NCBI GenBank assembly: GCA_002702655.1
Contig: PABB01000056.1
Coordinates: forward strand, 222,145-286,144
Direction: 5' to 3'
Length of the DNA: 64,000 nt
From: Planctomycetaceae bacterium
GTDB lineage: Bacteria; Planctomycetota; Planctomycetia; Pirellulales; Lacipirellulaceae
The notes under the pieces were generated by a model. It searched no databases. It was not told where the DNA came from and saw only the letters and a program-made list of their open reading frames with translations. This document shows, piece by piece, positions 28,458 through 38,298 of the stretch; position 1 is the first letter of the stretch, and every line of letters starts with the position of its first letter. Both the position numbers and the translations under genes were made by a program.

Positions 28458-30308
28458 TTAGTTCTGCTCGCGCAGCGCCTCCGCCCACTGCCGTAGCCAC
28501 CCGGGCGCCCGCCGAAGCTGCTGCTCGACAACCGGCTGCACCGCGTCGACGACCAGTTTCCAGTTGGGCGGCATGACGGGGCCGCTGGTGACGAGATCAA
28601 GCTCGCGGTAGATGTCCGGATCTTGCTCGCTGCTGCCGCCATCGTCGGTCTGGTTCCCGCCGACGCTGTAGAGCGTGTAGCGCTGGCTCTCGCGGCGATA
28701 GCGCAGCGGTTGGCCGTCGAAAGGGTCCAGCGGCACCGACGGCAGATAATCCGGCACCAGTTCTTCCAGCGTTCCCGGCAGTTCGTCGTGCTCCAAGCGG
28801 TACGCCCGCAGCGCCATCTGGGTGATGAGCATCCGCAGGTGTGCGACCTGCTGGTGCCAGTCGTACCACCGCCACCAGTTGCTATCGCGATGCCCCCAGG
28901 CGACATCCCAGTCGTTGAGGATCATTTGCAGGTGCGATTCCCAGTCGGAATTCTGGTCAATAATCCGCTGCCGGCTGACTAATTCGTCATAAGGTTCCAG
29001 CGACCGTTCGAACGCGAACAACTCGGGCAGATAGTGGTGACAGTCCTCCCGCGAGATCCGCCAGAGGCGGTGTCCAAAAGCCCAGGCCAGCGTTTGGGGG
29101 CCGCCGAGATTCTCCCATTGGTCAATACCTTGTCCGTTGCCGAGCGCAATGTCCAAGCGAGCGAACTCGATCGCGGATTGGAGGAACTCGTCATTGCTGC
29201 CGACGAGACGGGTTCGCCAGAATTCCATCTGTATCGCGCTCATGCACTCGACAAGTGCGGCCGTATCCTCCTCGTCGATCGCCGACCATTCGGGCATGAC
29301 TATCGATTTATCCAGTCCCGTTTCAATTTGGCGGTAGGCAGGGGCGAGTTGATCAAGGTAGTCACGAACTTCGCTGAATGGAGCCTGCGGCCAGTCGTAG
29401 CCGTCGAGCGACCTTCCAATCAGTCTTGGCACGCGCTTGCCCGCCGCGACCAAGTCGTCGTACCCGTTGGGCGTCGGCGGGTCGTACGCCCACATCGGTT
29501 CGGGCGTCAGCAGGTGGTAGAAAATGTACAGCAGCGGCGTCAGCACGGCGGCCATGATCGCCACGACGCCGCCGCGCGCCAGCGTGCGGCGCAGGCGCGG
29601 CCGCGGGGCGTCTTTGTCGGAATCCTGTTCCCGCGTAAACCATCCCGCGTGGACCGCCAGCCAGATCACGCTCAGCAGGATGGCAATCCCCAGAGCCACG
29701 GTGGGCCCTGACCACTTGAGCCAATAGGCGATCGATTCGTAGTCGAACCACTCGGCAATCGCGCCGATTAGCGACGGCGATCGAGCGGTGCCATACAGGA
29801 AGTAGCGGATGCCGTTGACGATCAGCCCGCCGACCGTCAACGCCAGCAGAAACGCGACGAATCCGGCGGCCCGCCAGTACCACCGCGCTCGCCCGCAAAC
29901 GAGCCACAGGCACGCGAGCCCCAGCAGCCCCGTGCCCACGCCGGCTCCCACCGCCCAGACCCAATGCGTCAGCGGCAAGTCGAGTCCCTCGCGCAGTACG
30001 GCCGCAGTCACCGCCACGACGACCATCGCCAGCAGGGCTGTCTCCACGGAGAATCGCGGCTGCCAATCGTCGGGCCGACGCACCACGGCGAGCCCCAGCA
30101 TGATCACGGCGATCTGCAGGCCGAACTCGATCGTGACCAGGTGCATCGCCCCCAAGAGCGGCGTCAACAAACAGCCCCCCGCGACCGCCACGCGCAGAAA
30201 CCAATGCCCCCGCGCTGCGCCGGCCCACAAGCCGACGAGGCAGAAAAAACTCGCACTGAGGGCGTCGATGAGTTGACCGGCGGTCATGCGCTTCGCAATG
30301 GGCAACAA
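28458..30308 (-). CDS. Polytopic membrane protein with large C-terminal domain
   Basis: This 616-residue protein has about seven hydrophobic segments in residues 15-265, then an extracytoplasmic-looking, Trp-rich domain of about 350 residues. Near residues 490-570, the run QMALRAYRLEHDELPGTLEE, followed by VPLDPFDGQPLRYRRE and a YTLYSVGGNQTDDGG block, resembles the C-terminal part of type II secretion pseudopilins. This pattern recurs in planctomycete membrane proteins of unknown role. I cannot name the family. The stop codon touches a paired-hairpin repeat. Confidence 0.8.
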   Translation of the reverse strand: MLPIAKRMTAGQLIDALSASFFCLVGLWAGAARGHWFLRVAVAGGCLLTPLLGAMHLVTIEFGLQIAVIMLGLAVVRRPDDWQPRFSVETALLAMVVVAVTAAVLREGLDLPLTHWVWAVGAGVGTGLLGLACLWLVCGRARWYWRAAGFVAFLLALTVGGLIVNGIRYFLYGTARSPSLIGAIAEWFDYESIAYWLKWSGPTVALGIAILLSVIWLAVHAGWFTREQDSDKDAPRPRLRRTLARGGVVAIMAAVLTPLLYIFYHLLTPEPMWAYDPPTPNGYDDLVAAGKRVPRLIGRSLDGYDWPQAPFSEVRDYLDQLAPAYRQIETGLDKSIVMPEWSAIDEEDTAALVECMSAIQMEFWRTRLVGSNDEFLQSAIEFARLDIALGNGQGIDQWENLGGPQTLAWAFGHRLWRISREDCHHYLPELFAFERSLEPYDELVSRQRIIDQNSDWESHLQMILNDWDVAWGHRDSNWWRWYDWHQQVAHLRMLITQMALRAYRLEHDELPGTLEELVPDYLPSVPLDPFDGQPLRYRRESQRYTLYSVGGNQTDDGGSSEQDPDIYRELDLVTSGPVMPPNWKLVVDAVQPVVEQQLRRAPGWLRQWAEALREQN

Positions 30309-30639
30309 GGTCTGGGCGGCGTCAACGCCGCTGCGTTCCTCAATGTCTACCTAACGCGGCGCGCACGCAAGCAATGCCGGTTCGGCGTGGCGTGGTGTCT
30401 TGACTGTGTGCATCCTGCGGCTCGCGCGACCAACTCCGTGAAAACTTTCACAAGCTCTTGGTTTGTGAAAGTTTTCACAGCTTGTTTTCGGCCATTTGTG
30501 CTTGGAGTCGGCCGGCGGGCAATGGTATGTTGATGGTGTGGCGACAAGCTTACCGCAACGGCTCGTCGCACCTCTTCTCTCTTGCCTTTCTTCTGTAGCG
30601 CTCTGGCGCCGCTGACGCACTCGTGGGGAGACGCTGACC
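30309..30639. other. Divergent intergenic region with palindromic operator-like site
   Basis: This 331-base gap between the membrane-protein gene (minus) and the CBS gene (plus) holds the AT-rich palindromes listed at 30438-30478. No gene is seen. Confidence 0.5.
30438..30478. promoter_or_regulatory. 16-bp perfect inverted repeat of GTGAAA/TTTCAC elements
   Basis: The arms at 30438-30453 and 30463-30478 are exact reverse complements with a 9-base spacer. Each arm is itself near-palindromic (gtgaaa-ac-tttcac), so the site offers two adjacent dyads. It is AT-rich in a GC-rich setting, lacks a T-run, and lies about 160 bases upstream of the CBS gene. An operator for a dimeric regulator is the likeliest reading; a terminator is less likely. 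Confidence 0.6.
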
Positions 30640-31113
30640 ATGTGCCAACTGACCGCCCGCGACTTCATGGCGACCAAACTCATCACGCTGCGGCCTGAAA
30701 TGGACGTGCTGCAAGCCGTGAAACTGCTGTTGAAGAACCGCATCTCCGGCGCCCCGGTCGTCGACGAAGACGGCAACTTTTTGGGCGTCTTTTCCGAGAA
30801 GTGCGCGATGAACTTCATTCTCGACGCGGCGTACGAACAGTTGCCGACCAATGAAGTCCGCGCATTCATGAAGACCGATGCGCAGACGATTGGCCCCGAC
30901 GCGCATTTGTTGTCGGTAGCCCAGGTGTTTTTGCTCACCTATCACCGGCGCCTGCCCGTGCTGGAAAACGGCCGACTGATCGGCCAAGTGAGCCGCCGCG
31001 ACGTGCTGAAGGCGGCCATGTCAGACGTGCTGAAGGATCCCGGTCGGACGCCGGAGACCTCGCTGCTGTATTTGAGCGCGATCCGCGACCGCAGCCAAGC
31101 GCCAGTCGCGTAA
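30640..31113 (+). CDS. Tandem CBS domain protein
   Basis: This 157-residue cytoplasmic protein consists of two CBS domains. The first spans about residues 1-60 (ATKLITLRPEMDVLQAVKLL, then SGAPVVDEDGNFLGVFSE) and the second about residues 75-130 (DAHLLSVAQVFLLTYHRRLP, then LIGQVSRRDVLKA). CBS pairs bind adenine nucleotides and act as energy or redox sensors. No catalytic domain is attached, so it may regulate a partner protein. A strong palindrome lies upstream. Confidence 0.88.
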   Translation: MCQLTARDFMATKLITLRPEMDVLQAVKLLLKNRISGAPVVDEDGNFLGVFSEKCAMNFILDAAYEQLPTNEVRAFMKTDAQTIGPDAHLLSVAQVFLLTYHRRLPVLENGRLIGQVSRRDVLKAAMSDVLKDPGRTPETSLLYLSAIRDRSQAPVA

Positions 31114-31170
31114 TCGCCGCGCGAGTCGCAGCGAGACGGGCATTGCGAACGGCATCGCCGCGTCTGTGGC

Positions 31171-32775
31171 CTAGACGGCCGTAGCATTCTCGGACGCGAT
31201 CCCGTGATCGGTCGCATCGCCGCCGCGGAATTGGCTCAGTCGGTTGACCATTGCCGCCGGGTCGATGGGTTTGAGCCAGTGTTCGTCGATTCCCGCTTCG
31301 CGCGCCAGTCGCTCGCATTCCTCGCCGCCCCAGCCCGAAACGGCCAGAATCCTGGGCTGAGTCATCGTCCGCGAGCGAATCTGCTTGGCGACCTCGAAAC
31401 CGTCCATCTCCGGCATGCCAATATCCAGCAGGACGATCTCCGGGGTGAATTGCTCGAGCGTCCTGAGAGCCGTCATGCCGTTGTGGGCGACCTGCACGGC
31501 GAGCCCCTCAAACGATAGCAGCGAGGCCAGGGTTTCGGCGGCGTCCTCGTTGTCATCCACGATCAGCACGCGCTGCGGGCCGTTGTCGCGGCGTGGCGCC
31601 GTGGCGGCCGACTCATCATTCAGGCGAGCGCCCGCACGGATTGGCTCGGGGCCGCAGATGGCGCTCTCGGACAGCGAGTCGGGCGCCTGCTGCTGGTCAA
31701 CCAACGGCAGCCGTACTTCAAACGTCGAACCGCGACCGGCCCCGTCGCTGTGGACCGAGATGGTTCCCTTGTGCGCCTTGACGAGTTGTCGCACCAGCGA
31801 CAGTCCAATCCCCAACCCCTGCGCGTCGCCGATCCGGGCGCCGTCGACTTGCGTGAACAGCTCAAAAATCCGCTGCTGGTCCGCTAGGGCAATGCCGAGC
31901 CCGTCGTCGTGGACCGACAGGAAGGCGTGCTGCTCGCATTGCGCGACGATTAACTTCAGGTTCCCGCCTTGCGGGGTGTACTTAGCCGCGTTGGACAGCA
32001 GGTTCGAAACGATTTGCACCAACCGCACGCGATCGCCGCGGATCCACACCGGCGTTTCGGGCATGACGCATTGAAACTCGTGCTCGAACGCCACCAGGTG
32101 CGGTTGCACGGATTCGACCGCCGTCCGCACGGCGCATCGCAGGTCGAGCACTTGGCGATGGAAGCGGATCTGCCCTTTCGCGAATCGGGTGACGTCCAGC
32201 AGGTCGTCCAGCAGTCGGGTGACGTGGTCGAGCTGGCGCGACATGACGGTCAGCAGCCGGGTCGAGTCTTCTGCCGTCCCGTCGCCGCGCCGCAGTATCT
32301 CCAGGCCGGTTTGCAGCGGCGCCAGCGGGTTACGTAGTTCGTGGGCCAGCAACGCCAGGTAGTCGTGTCGGCGTCGATCGGCGACCAGCAGTTTCTTGAC
32401 GAGTTGCTCGTTCTCCTCGGCACTACATGCGGCAGCCTGTTGTTGCGAGGCCAAGCGATGAAACAGCCCGATGATCAGCGAGCCCCCAATCAGATAGACC
32501 AGCAGCGCCAGCCAATCCGCCGAGTGCTCCACCGCCAGACTGCCGATGGGCGGCATCGCCACATGAGCAGCGGCCAACGCGCCCAGCAGCAACGCCAGCA
32601 GCGCCGGCGCGGGACCCGCCAACCAACAGGTCAGCGCCACCGCGAGCATGAAAAAGCCCAGCGGCAAGTGTCCGTGGAGAGCCGGTTCGCAAAGATGCCG
32701 CGTCCAAGCGGCGAAGGCGGTACAGAACAGAGCAAAGCAATAACGAAAGAGTCGATCGCGCAGTTCGGCTGACAT
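31171..32775 (-). CDS. Membrane hybrid sensor histidine kinase with receiver domain
   Basis: This 534-residue protein begins with a membrane region of about four helices resembling the KdpD-type DUF4118 sensor. A HisKA domain follows with LLAHELRNPLAPL (phospho-acceptor His145), then an ATPase domain with NLLSNAAKYT, DDGLGIA and GLGIGLSL. A C-terminal receiver domain has VLIVDDNEDA and the phospho-acceptor Asp451 in VLLDIGMPEMDG. The ATG at 32775 is preferred to an upstream TTG. No partner response regulator is adjacent; the stimulus is unknown. Confidence 0.93.
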   Translation of the reverse strand: MSAELRDRLFRYCFALFCTAFAAWTRHLCEPALHGHLPLGFFMLAVALTCWLAGPAPALLALLLGALAAAHVAMPPIGSLAVEHSADWLALLVYLIGGSLIIGLFHRLASQQQAAACSAEENEQLVKKLLVADRRRHDYLALLAHELRNPLAPLQTGLEILRRGDGTAEDSTRLLTVMSRQLDHVTRLLDDLLDVTRFAKGQIRFHRQVLDLRCAVRTAVESVQPHLVAFEHEFQCVMPETPVWIRGDRVRLVQIVSNLLSNAAKYTPQGGNLKLIVAQCEQHAFLSVHDDGLGIALADQQRIFELFTQVDGARIGDAQGLGIGLSLVRQLVKAHKGTISVHSDGAGRGSTFEVRLPLVDQQQAPDSLSESAICGPEPIRAGARLNDESAATAPRRDNGPQRVLIVDDNEDAAETLASLLSFEGLAVQVAHNGMTALRTLEQFTPEIVLLDIGMPEMDGFEVAKQIRSRTMTQPRILAVSGWGGEECERLAREAGIDEHWLKPIDPAAMVNRLSQFRGGDATDHGIASENATAV

Positions 32776-33196
32776 GCAGCACAAGCTCCGTCACAGGGGA
32801 CCGTCCTTGCCGACGCGAAAATGCAAGCGCTGTCTCTCCCTCAGTCGCTTGTCACATTCTCGCGGCGCGGGAAGTCTTTTCCCGTACCTTTTTACGACGC
32901 TCCGATCCGCGCCGTTAGCAGGGGGAGATTTTAATCGGCGACGGCGGATTTGAGAAGTCAATTGCCGACATTTCGCCGCAGTTGCTCGGCCAACCGCAAT
33001 CACCTCTGTGGAAGAGTCGCAGGATCGCGCGGCACGGCTCGATATGCCATCTCTCGTGCCGTGCGGCTCGTGTTTCTCGCGGCTCTGTGGATTGTGGCAC
33101 GCCCATCTTTGCGCAGCCTGCAAATGCGTTGCCACTTTTGGCTTCCACGGGGGAGCAGCATTGCGCTGGCGCGCGATTGCCGCCCCAGCGGAGGAG
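32776..33196. other. Intergenic region without recognised gene
   Basis: These 421 bases lie between the hybrid kinase start and the end of the aldo/keto reductase gene. Short open frames exist on both strands but none shows family features. A diffuse inverted sequence (gcggcacggc near 33031 and gtgccgtgcgg near 33056) may be a decayed relative of the GTGC hairpin repeats. Confidence 0.35.
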
Positions 33197-34186
33197 CTAG
33201 CTCGCCAATAGCGACTCGATTTCCTGCAGGTCCTCATCCTCAAAGTCCCGTTTGTCGAGGCACGCGAGGTTTTCGGTGAGTTGCCGCGTGCTGCTAGCGC
33301 CGATCAGTACGGTTGTGATGCGACGATCCCGCAGGACCCAACTCAGCGCCATCTGCGCCAGCGACTGGCTGCGCCGTGCGGCTATCGCGTTGAGATTGCG
33401 GATCAAGGCGAGCCGCTCCGGCGTGATGTGCTCGCGTTTGAGGAACCCGTGCGGCTTGTCCGCGCGGCTGCCGGCGGGGACGCCATCGAGGTAGCGATTG
33501 GTCAGCAGCCCCTGCGCCAGCGGCGAAAAAGGGATGCAGCCGACGCCCTCGTCCGCCAACACGTCGAGCAATTCCGCTTCGACCCACCGTTCGAGCATCG
33601 AGTAACGCGGCTGATGAATCAGACACGGCGTCCCCAAGTCGCGCAAGATTTGGCATGCCTGACGGGTCATCTCCGCCGAGTAGTTCGAGATGCCGGCGTA
33701 CAGCGCCTTGCCTTGCCGCACCGCGGCGGCCACAGCCCCCAGCGTCTCCTCCAACGGCGTGTCGGGATCGGGACGGTGGGAGTAGAAAATATCGACGTAG
33801 TCGAGCCCCATCCGCTTCAAGCTCTGGTCGAGACTGGCGAGGAGGTTTTTCCGCGAGCCCCACTCGCCATACGGCCCAGGCCACATCAAGTAGCCCGCTT
33901 TCGTGGAGATAATCAGTTCGTCGCGGTACGGCGCCAAATCGGTTGCCAGCATCCGGCCGAAATTCTCTTCGGCGCTGCCTGGCGGCGGGCCGTAATTGTT
34001 GGCGAGATCGAAGTGCGTGACGCCGCGGTCAAACGCGGTGCGGACGATCTCGCGGCCCGTCTCGTACGCATCGACGCCGCCAAAGTTGTGCCACAGCCCC
34101 AGCGAGACCGCCGGGAGCTTGATCCCGCTGCGGCCGCAGCGCTGGTAGGTCATCTCGTCGTAGCGTTGTTCGTCGGCAATATGCAT
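33197..34186 (-). CDS. Aldo/keto reductase, YghZ/L-glyceraldehyde 3-phosphate reductase type
   Basis: This 329-residue NADPH-dependent reductase has the family start MTYQRCGRSGIKLPAVSLGL, the catalytic Asp and Tyr in THFDLANNYGPPPGSAEENF, the Lys in IISTKAGY and the His in IFYSHRPDPDTPLEET. The N-terminal region and the GPPPGSAEENFG motif place it with E. coli YghZ (Gpr), which detoxifies L-glyceraldehyde 3-phosphate and methylglyoxal. The true start may be MTYQRC, 11 residues in. Confidence 0.92.
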   Translation of the reverse strand: MHIADEQRYDEMTYQRCGRSGIKLPAVSLGLWHNFGGVDAYETGREIVRTAFDRGVTHFDLANNYGPPPGSAEENFGRMLATDLAPYRDELIISTKAGYLMWPGPYGEWGSRKNLLASLDQSLKRMGLDYVDIFYSHRPDPDTPLEETLGAVAAAVRQGKALYAGISNYSAEMTRQACQILRDLGTPCLIHQPRYSMLERWVEAELLDVLADEGVGCIPFSPLAQGLLTNRYLDGVPAGSRADKPHGFLKREHITPERLALIRNLNAIAARRSQSLAQMALSWVLRDRRITTVLIGASSTRQLTENLACLDKRDFEDEDLQEIESLLAS

Positions 34187-34273
34187 GGAGTCAATCGGAT
34201 GTGATGCGGATGTTGTGATGTGAGAGGCCCCGTAATCGGCGATTGAGCGGCTCGCGCAGCAGGGTCCAGGCGG

Positions 34274-34711
34274 TCAGTTCTGCTTGTCCTCCTGGGCCGC
34301 GACGAACTCGCGCACTTTCTTGTGAAGATCGTCGCTGTTCCAACCTTCGCGCTCGGCCGCCGCCAGCAGGCGTCGCTGGTCGGCCGGCGAGAGCCGGGCA
34401 ACCGCCGCATGCGCCGACCACGACAACGCCGGCCGGCGATTCTCCGGCGGCACGCGGCGGGCGACCGACGCGTATCGACTGACCATTTCCGTCGACAGCG
34501 TGCTGCCGCACACTTCGCCGAACTCTTCGCCGAACAAGGACTCGCCCGCGTTGATCATATCGCCGATCCACCACGGGCTGGCGCGCTGGCACCACAGGGC
34601 GAATTCCAGCGGGCCCTTCCACTGCGGCAACGGCGGACGGCCTGGCACTTCGACCGACGCGGGGCGGAATCGAAACGGGCCGAGTTGGATTTTCGGTTCG
34701 TCGTCAGCCAT
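34274..34711 (-). CDS. Conserved hypothetical protein with WIGD / LSWSAHAAVA region
   Basis: This 145-residue soluble protein has the segments FALWCQRASPWWIGDMINAG, SRYASVARRVPPENRRPALS, and HAAVARLSPADQRRLLAAAE. Similar WIGD-plus-SWSHH patterns occur in actinobacterial and planctomycete proteins, often with a helical DNA-binding look. I recall no characterised member and assign no function. It lies between the aldo/keto reductase and hemB. Confidence 0.7.
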   Translation of the reverse strand: MADDEPKIQLGPFRFRPASVEVPGRPPLPQWKGPLEFALWCQRASPWWIGDMINAGESLFGEEFGEVCGSTLSTEMVSRYASVARRVPPENRRPALSWSAHAAVARLSPADQRRLLAAAEREGWNSDDLHKKVREFVAAQEDKQN

Positions 34712-34826
34712 GGTTGGCGAGCAGCGAGTTCAATGCAGTGCAGTTCAGGTCCATTCACGTGCGGGGAGCGAAGGCGCGAGCGTGGACGCGGGTAGATTTT
34801 AGGCCGAGGTCGGCTGATAATGATAG

Positions 34827-35885
<1,059 letters not shown>

Positions 35886-36130
35886 CGCGGTCGTGGCCCT
35901 GCGTCTGGGCATCCGATTGCGCGGGCTGGTCCGGTTGCGCGGCCGCGCTCCTTCAATTGTCGATTGCGGGTTGCCGCGCCATCGGGCGGCGACCCCTGGA
36001 AACGCTTGCTTGCCTGCGGGCCTCGATTCTGCGAGCTAGTTTTCCATATGCCCTGTCGTCTTTGTACGTCCGCGAATCGCGGTGGTCGGGGACGCTTCGC
36101 ACCGCTCGCCTCGACTGCTCGCCCTCGCTG

Positions 36131-37567
36131 ATGCGCATCAAACGAAGAGAATTCCTGTTGATCCTGCTGGTGCTGAGCCAGTTCGGGTGCATCGCGCTGG
36201 GGCTCGTCTGGGGCGCTTCATGGTTGCATACCTGGCTGACGCGGTCGTTCGAGCAACGCGCTCAGGCCGAGTCGCGTGCGGTCGCGCAGCAGACCGTCGT
36301 GCAACTGACGCGCGCACGGGTCAGCTCGTTTGAACCGGGCACGCGCGGCTGGGAAGTCTTGCAGGAGCTCGCCACGCGGACCACGGCCACATACGACGGG
36401 CAGTTGTGGGCAATTCGCCGCGACACCGGCGCCCTGATCGTGCATCCCGGTTTGCGTCACGATCCGTCTTTGCTGCGACGCCTGCCGGGCCTGGTGACGA
36501 TGGTCTCGGGGAGCAAAGCGGAAACGCTGCTGCAGGCGATTGAGGACGCCGAGTTTGAAGGCCGACACACGGTGGCCGGCAACATCTATCTGGACGGCAA
36601 GCTGAAGGTCGTCACCGCGATCGATTTGCCTGAGTCCAACGTGGTGCTGCTGGTGCTGCAGGATTATGACAGGATCAGCCAGGCGGCAGCGGAGCTTGTC
36701 GATCCCGCCCAGCGGATTGGCTGGATTTTCACCTTCGCCGTTGTCGGCGGCAGCTCGCTGCTGACGGTGGTGCTCATCAATCGCTACGAAGACACCCTCG
36801 CGCAAAGCAACGTTGAGTTGGAGTCGCAGGTCGAAAGCCGCACGAAGTCGCTGCTGCGGACTCGCAATGCCGTCATCTTCGCTTTGGCCAAATTGGCCGA
36901 GTCGCGCGACAAAGACACGGGCGACCACTTGGAGCGCATTCGCGCTTACGTGACCATCCTCGCCAACGAGATGGCCCGCTCGCACAAGGAGATCAATCAT
37001 AAGTTCGTGGCTGACCTGGCAGTCGCATCCTCGCTGCACGACGTGGGCAAGGTCGGCATTCCCGACTCGGTCCTGCTGAAGCCCGAGCGGCTGACCGCCG
37101 CCGAGCATCGGGCCATGCAATTGCACACGCTGTTGGGCGCCGAGTGCCTGGCGTCGATCCAGAAGCAACTGGGCGACGACGATTTTCTGGAACTCGCCCG
37201 GCAGATCGCGCTGTCGCACCACGAGCACTGGGACGGGGCCGGCTATCCCAACAATTTGCAGGGGCAACAAATCCCGTTGCCGGCCCGGATCGTCGCGCTG
37301 GCCGACGTCTATGATGCGTTGACCTCCACGCGTCCCTACAAGCGGCCCTGCAGCCATGCTGAGGCGCGCGAGTGGATCGCGACCCGCTACGGCTCGCAGT
37401 TCGATCCCGAAGTCGTCGAAGCCTTCATGGCCCGCGACAAAGAGTTTGCAGCGATCAGCCAGCGACACGCTCGCACGCTCGACGAAACGACGGATGCGGC
37501 CGAGCCGCAGGTCCAAGCGCTGCCGGCCACCGACCCTGCCGAGACCGCCGCCACGTCGCAAACCTGA
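36131..37567 (+). CDS. Membrane HD-GYP domain phosphodiesterase
   Basis: This 478-residue protein has two transmembrane helices (about residues 9-31 and 196-217) bracketing a sensor-like external region. A coiled linker (about 220-245) leads to an HD-GYP domain with DHLERIRAYV, LHDVGKVGIPD (His303, Asp304), the HHEHWDGAGYP motif and VALADVYDALTSTRPYK. All catalytic motifs, including GYP, are present, so it probably degrades cyclic di-GMP. The start at 36131 is chosen because the first helix follows directly; the frame is open 174 bases further up. A PilZ protein at 59941 could be a downstream effector in the same pathway. Confidence 0.92.
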   Translation: MRIKRREFLLILLVLSQFGCIALGLVWGASWLHTWLTRSFEQRAQAESRAVAQQTVVQLTRARVSSFEPGTRGWEVLQELATRTTATYDGQLWAIRRDTGALIVHPGLRHDPSLLRRLPGLVTMVSGSKAETLLQAIEDAEFEGRHTVAGNIYLDGKLKVVTAIDLPESNVVLLVLQDYDRISQAAAELVDPAQRIGWIFTFAVVGGSSLLTVVLINRYEDTLAQSNVELESQVESRTKSLLRTRNAVIFALAKLAESRDKDTGDHLERIRAYVTILANEMARSHKEINHKFVADLAVASSLHDVGKVGIPDSVLLKPERLTAAEHRAMQLHTLLGAECLASIQKQLGDDDFLELARQIALSHHEHWDGAGYPNNLQGQQIPLPARIVALADVYDALTSTRPYKRPCSHAEAREWIATRYGSQFDPEVVEAFMARDKEFAAISQRHARTLDETTDAAEPQVQALPATDPAETAATSQT

Positions 37568-37576
37568 GTCGCGCGC

Positions 37577-37954
37577 TCAGTTTTCGTCGAAGTCGGGATC
37601 GTCGGAGAACGGGGATTTCTCCTCGTCGTCGTCGTCATCTTCGCTGTCGTCGCCGCTGAAGTCTTCGTCCTCGTCCTGGCCGCCGAACGTGTCCGGGAAT
37701 TCGTCGTCCTCGGTCAGATCGTCTTCCCAGTCTTCCTCGAAATCGTCGTCGAAGTCGTCGTCGAAATCGTCGTCGTCGAAATCGTCGAACGGGTCGTCGC
37801 CCTCAGCCGTGAGGTCGTTGCGGCCGGGGTCGAACGGGCCCGGGGCGGCGACGCCCGACAGCGTGCGCAACGGCAGTTCCGACTCGCCCCCGTCGCCCAG
37901 GCCGCCGCCAGGCAAGAAGGAGTGTTGCGGCGTTGTGACTGCGAAAGTGACCAT
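37577..37954 (-). CDS. Asp-rich acidic low-complexity protein
   Basis: This 125-residue frame encodes a moderately normal N-terminal third, then a strongly acidic tail: alternating DD and F (FDDDDFDDDFDDDFEE) and further Asp/Glu runs. It has no Cys, no signal peptide and no recognised domain. The alternative plus-strand frame is a Ser-rich repeat with no better support. The coding call is based on length, a start codon and aromatic residues regularly placed among Asp. Confidence 0.55.
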   Translation of the reverse strand: MVTFAVTTPQHSFLPGGGLGDGGESELPLRTLSGVAAPGPFDPGRNDLTAEGDDPFDDFDDDDFDDDFDDDFEEDWEDDLTEDDEFPDTFGGQDEDEDFSGDDSEDDDDDEEKSPFSDDPDFDEN

Positions 37955-38298
37955 CGTGACCCGCCCGTCTCTGCTGTAATCGTTGCTGACCCTGGAATTC
38001 CGCCGGATTTCTCGCTCCGGTCGGGTCTGAGATTCTCGCTAGCAACCGCGCGGTCTGTCAAGCAACTCCGACGCCCTGTTCTGCCGCCGGCGCCGGCAGC
38101 GTCGCCAGCATGTTTGTCTAGGCCGATTTGTGCGAATTGGCTAGACTGCCGGATATTCGGCCCCCAGGAGGGCTTGTCCGGACGTTCGCGATTGCGCCTC
38201 GGCGCACGTCGTTGCGGCCGACCCTCCAGAGCCACTTGCACTGACGCGAGCACGCAGCCCCGTGGCGGACCCCGCGGGGATGATACAGGGATGCGCGT
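37955..38298. other. Divergent intergenic region
   Basis: I see no gene, clear promoter or repeat in these 344 bases between the acidic protein gene (minus) and the low-complexity envelope protein gene (plus). Confidence 0.4.

Noticed and set aside
37356-37979. Ser-rich plus-strand frame opposite the acidic protein
   Set aside because: Its poly-Ser/Lys tract is simply the complement of the Asp/Glu codons, and it begins inside the HD-GYP gene.
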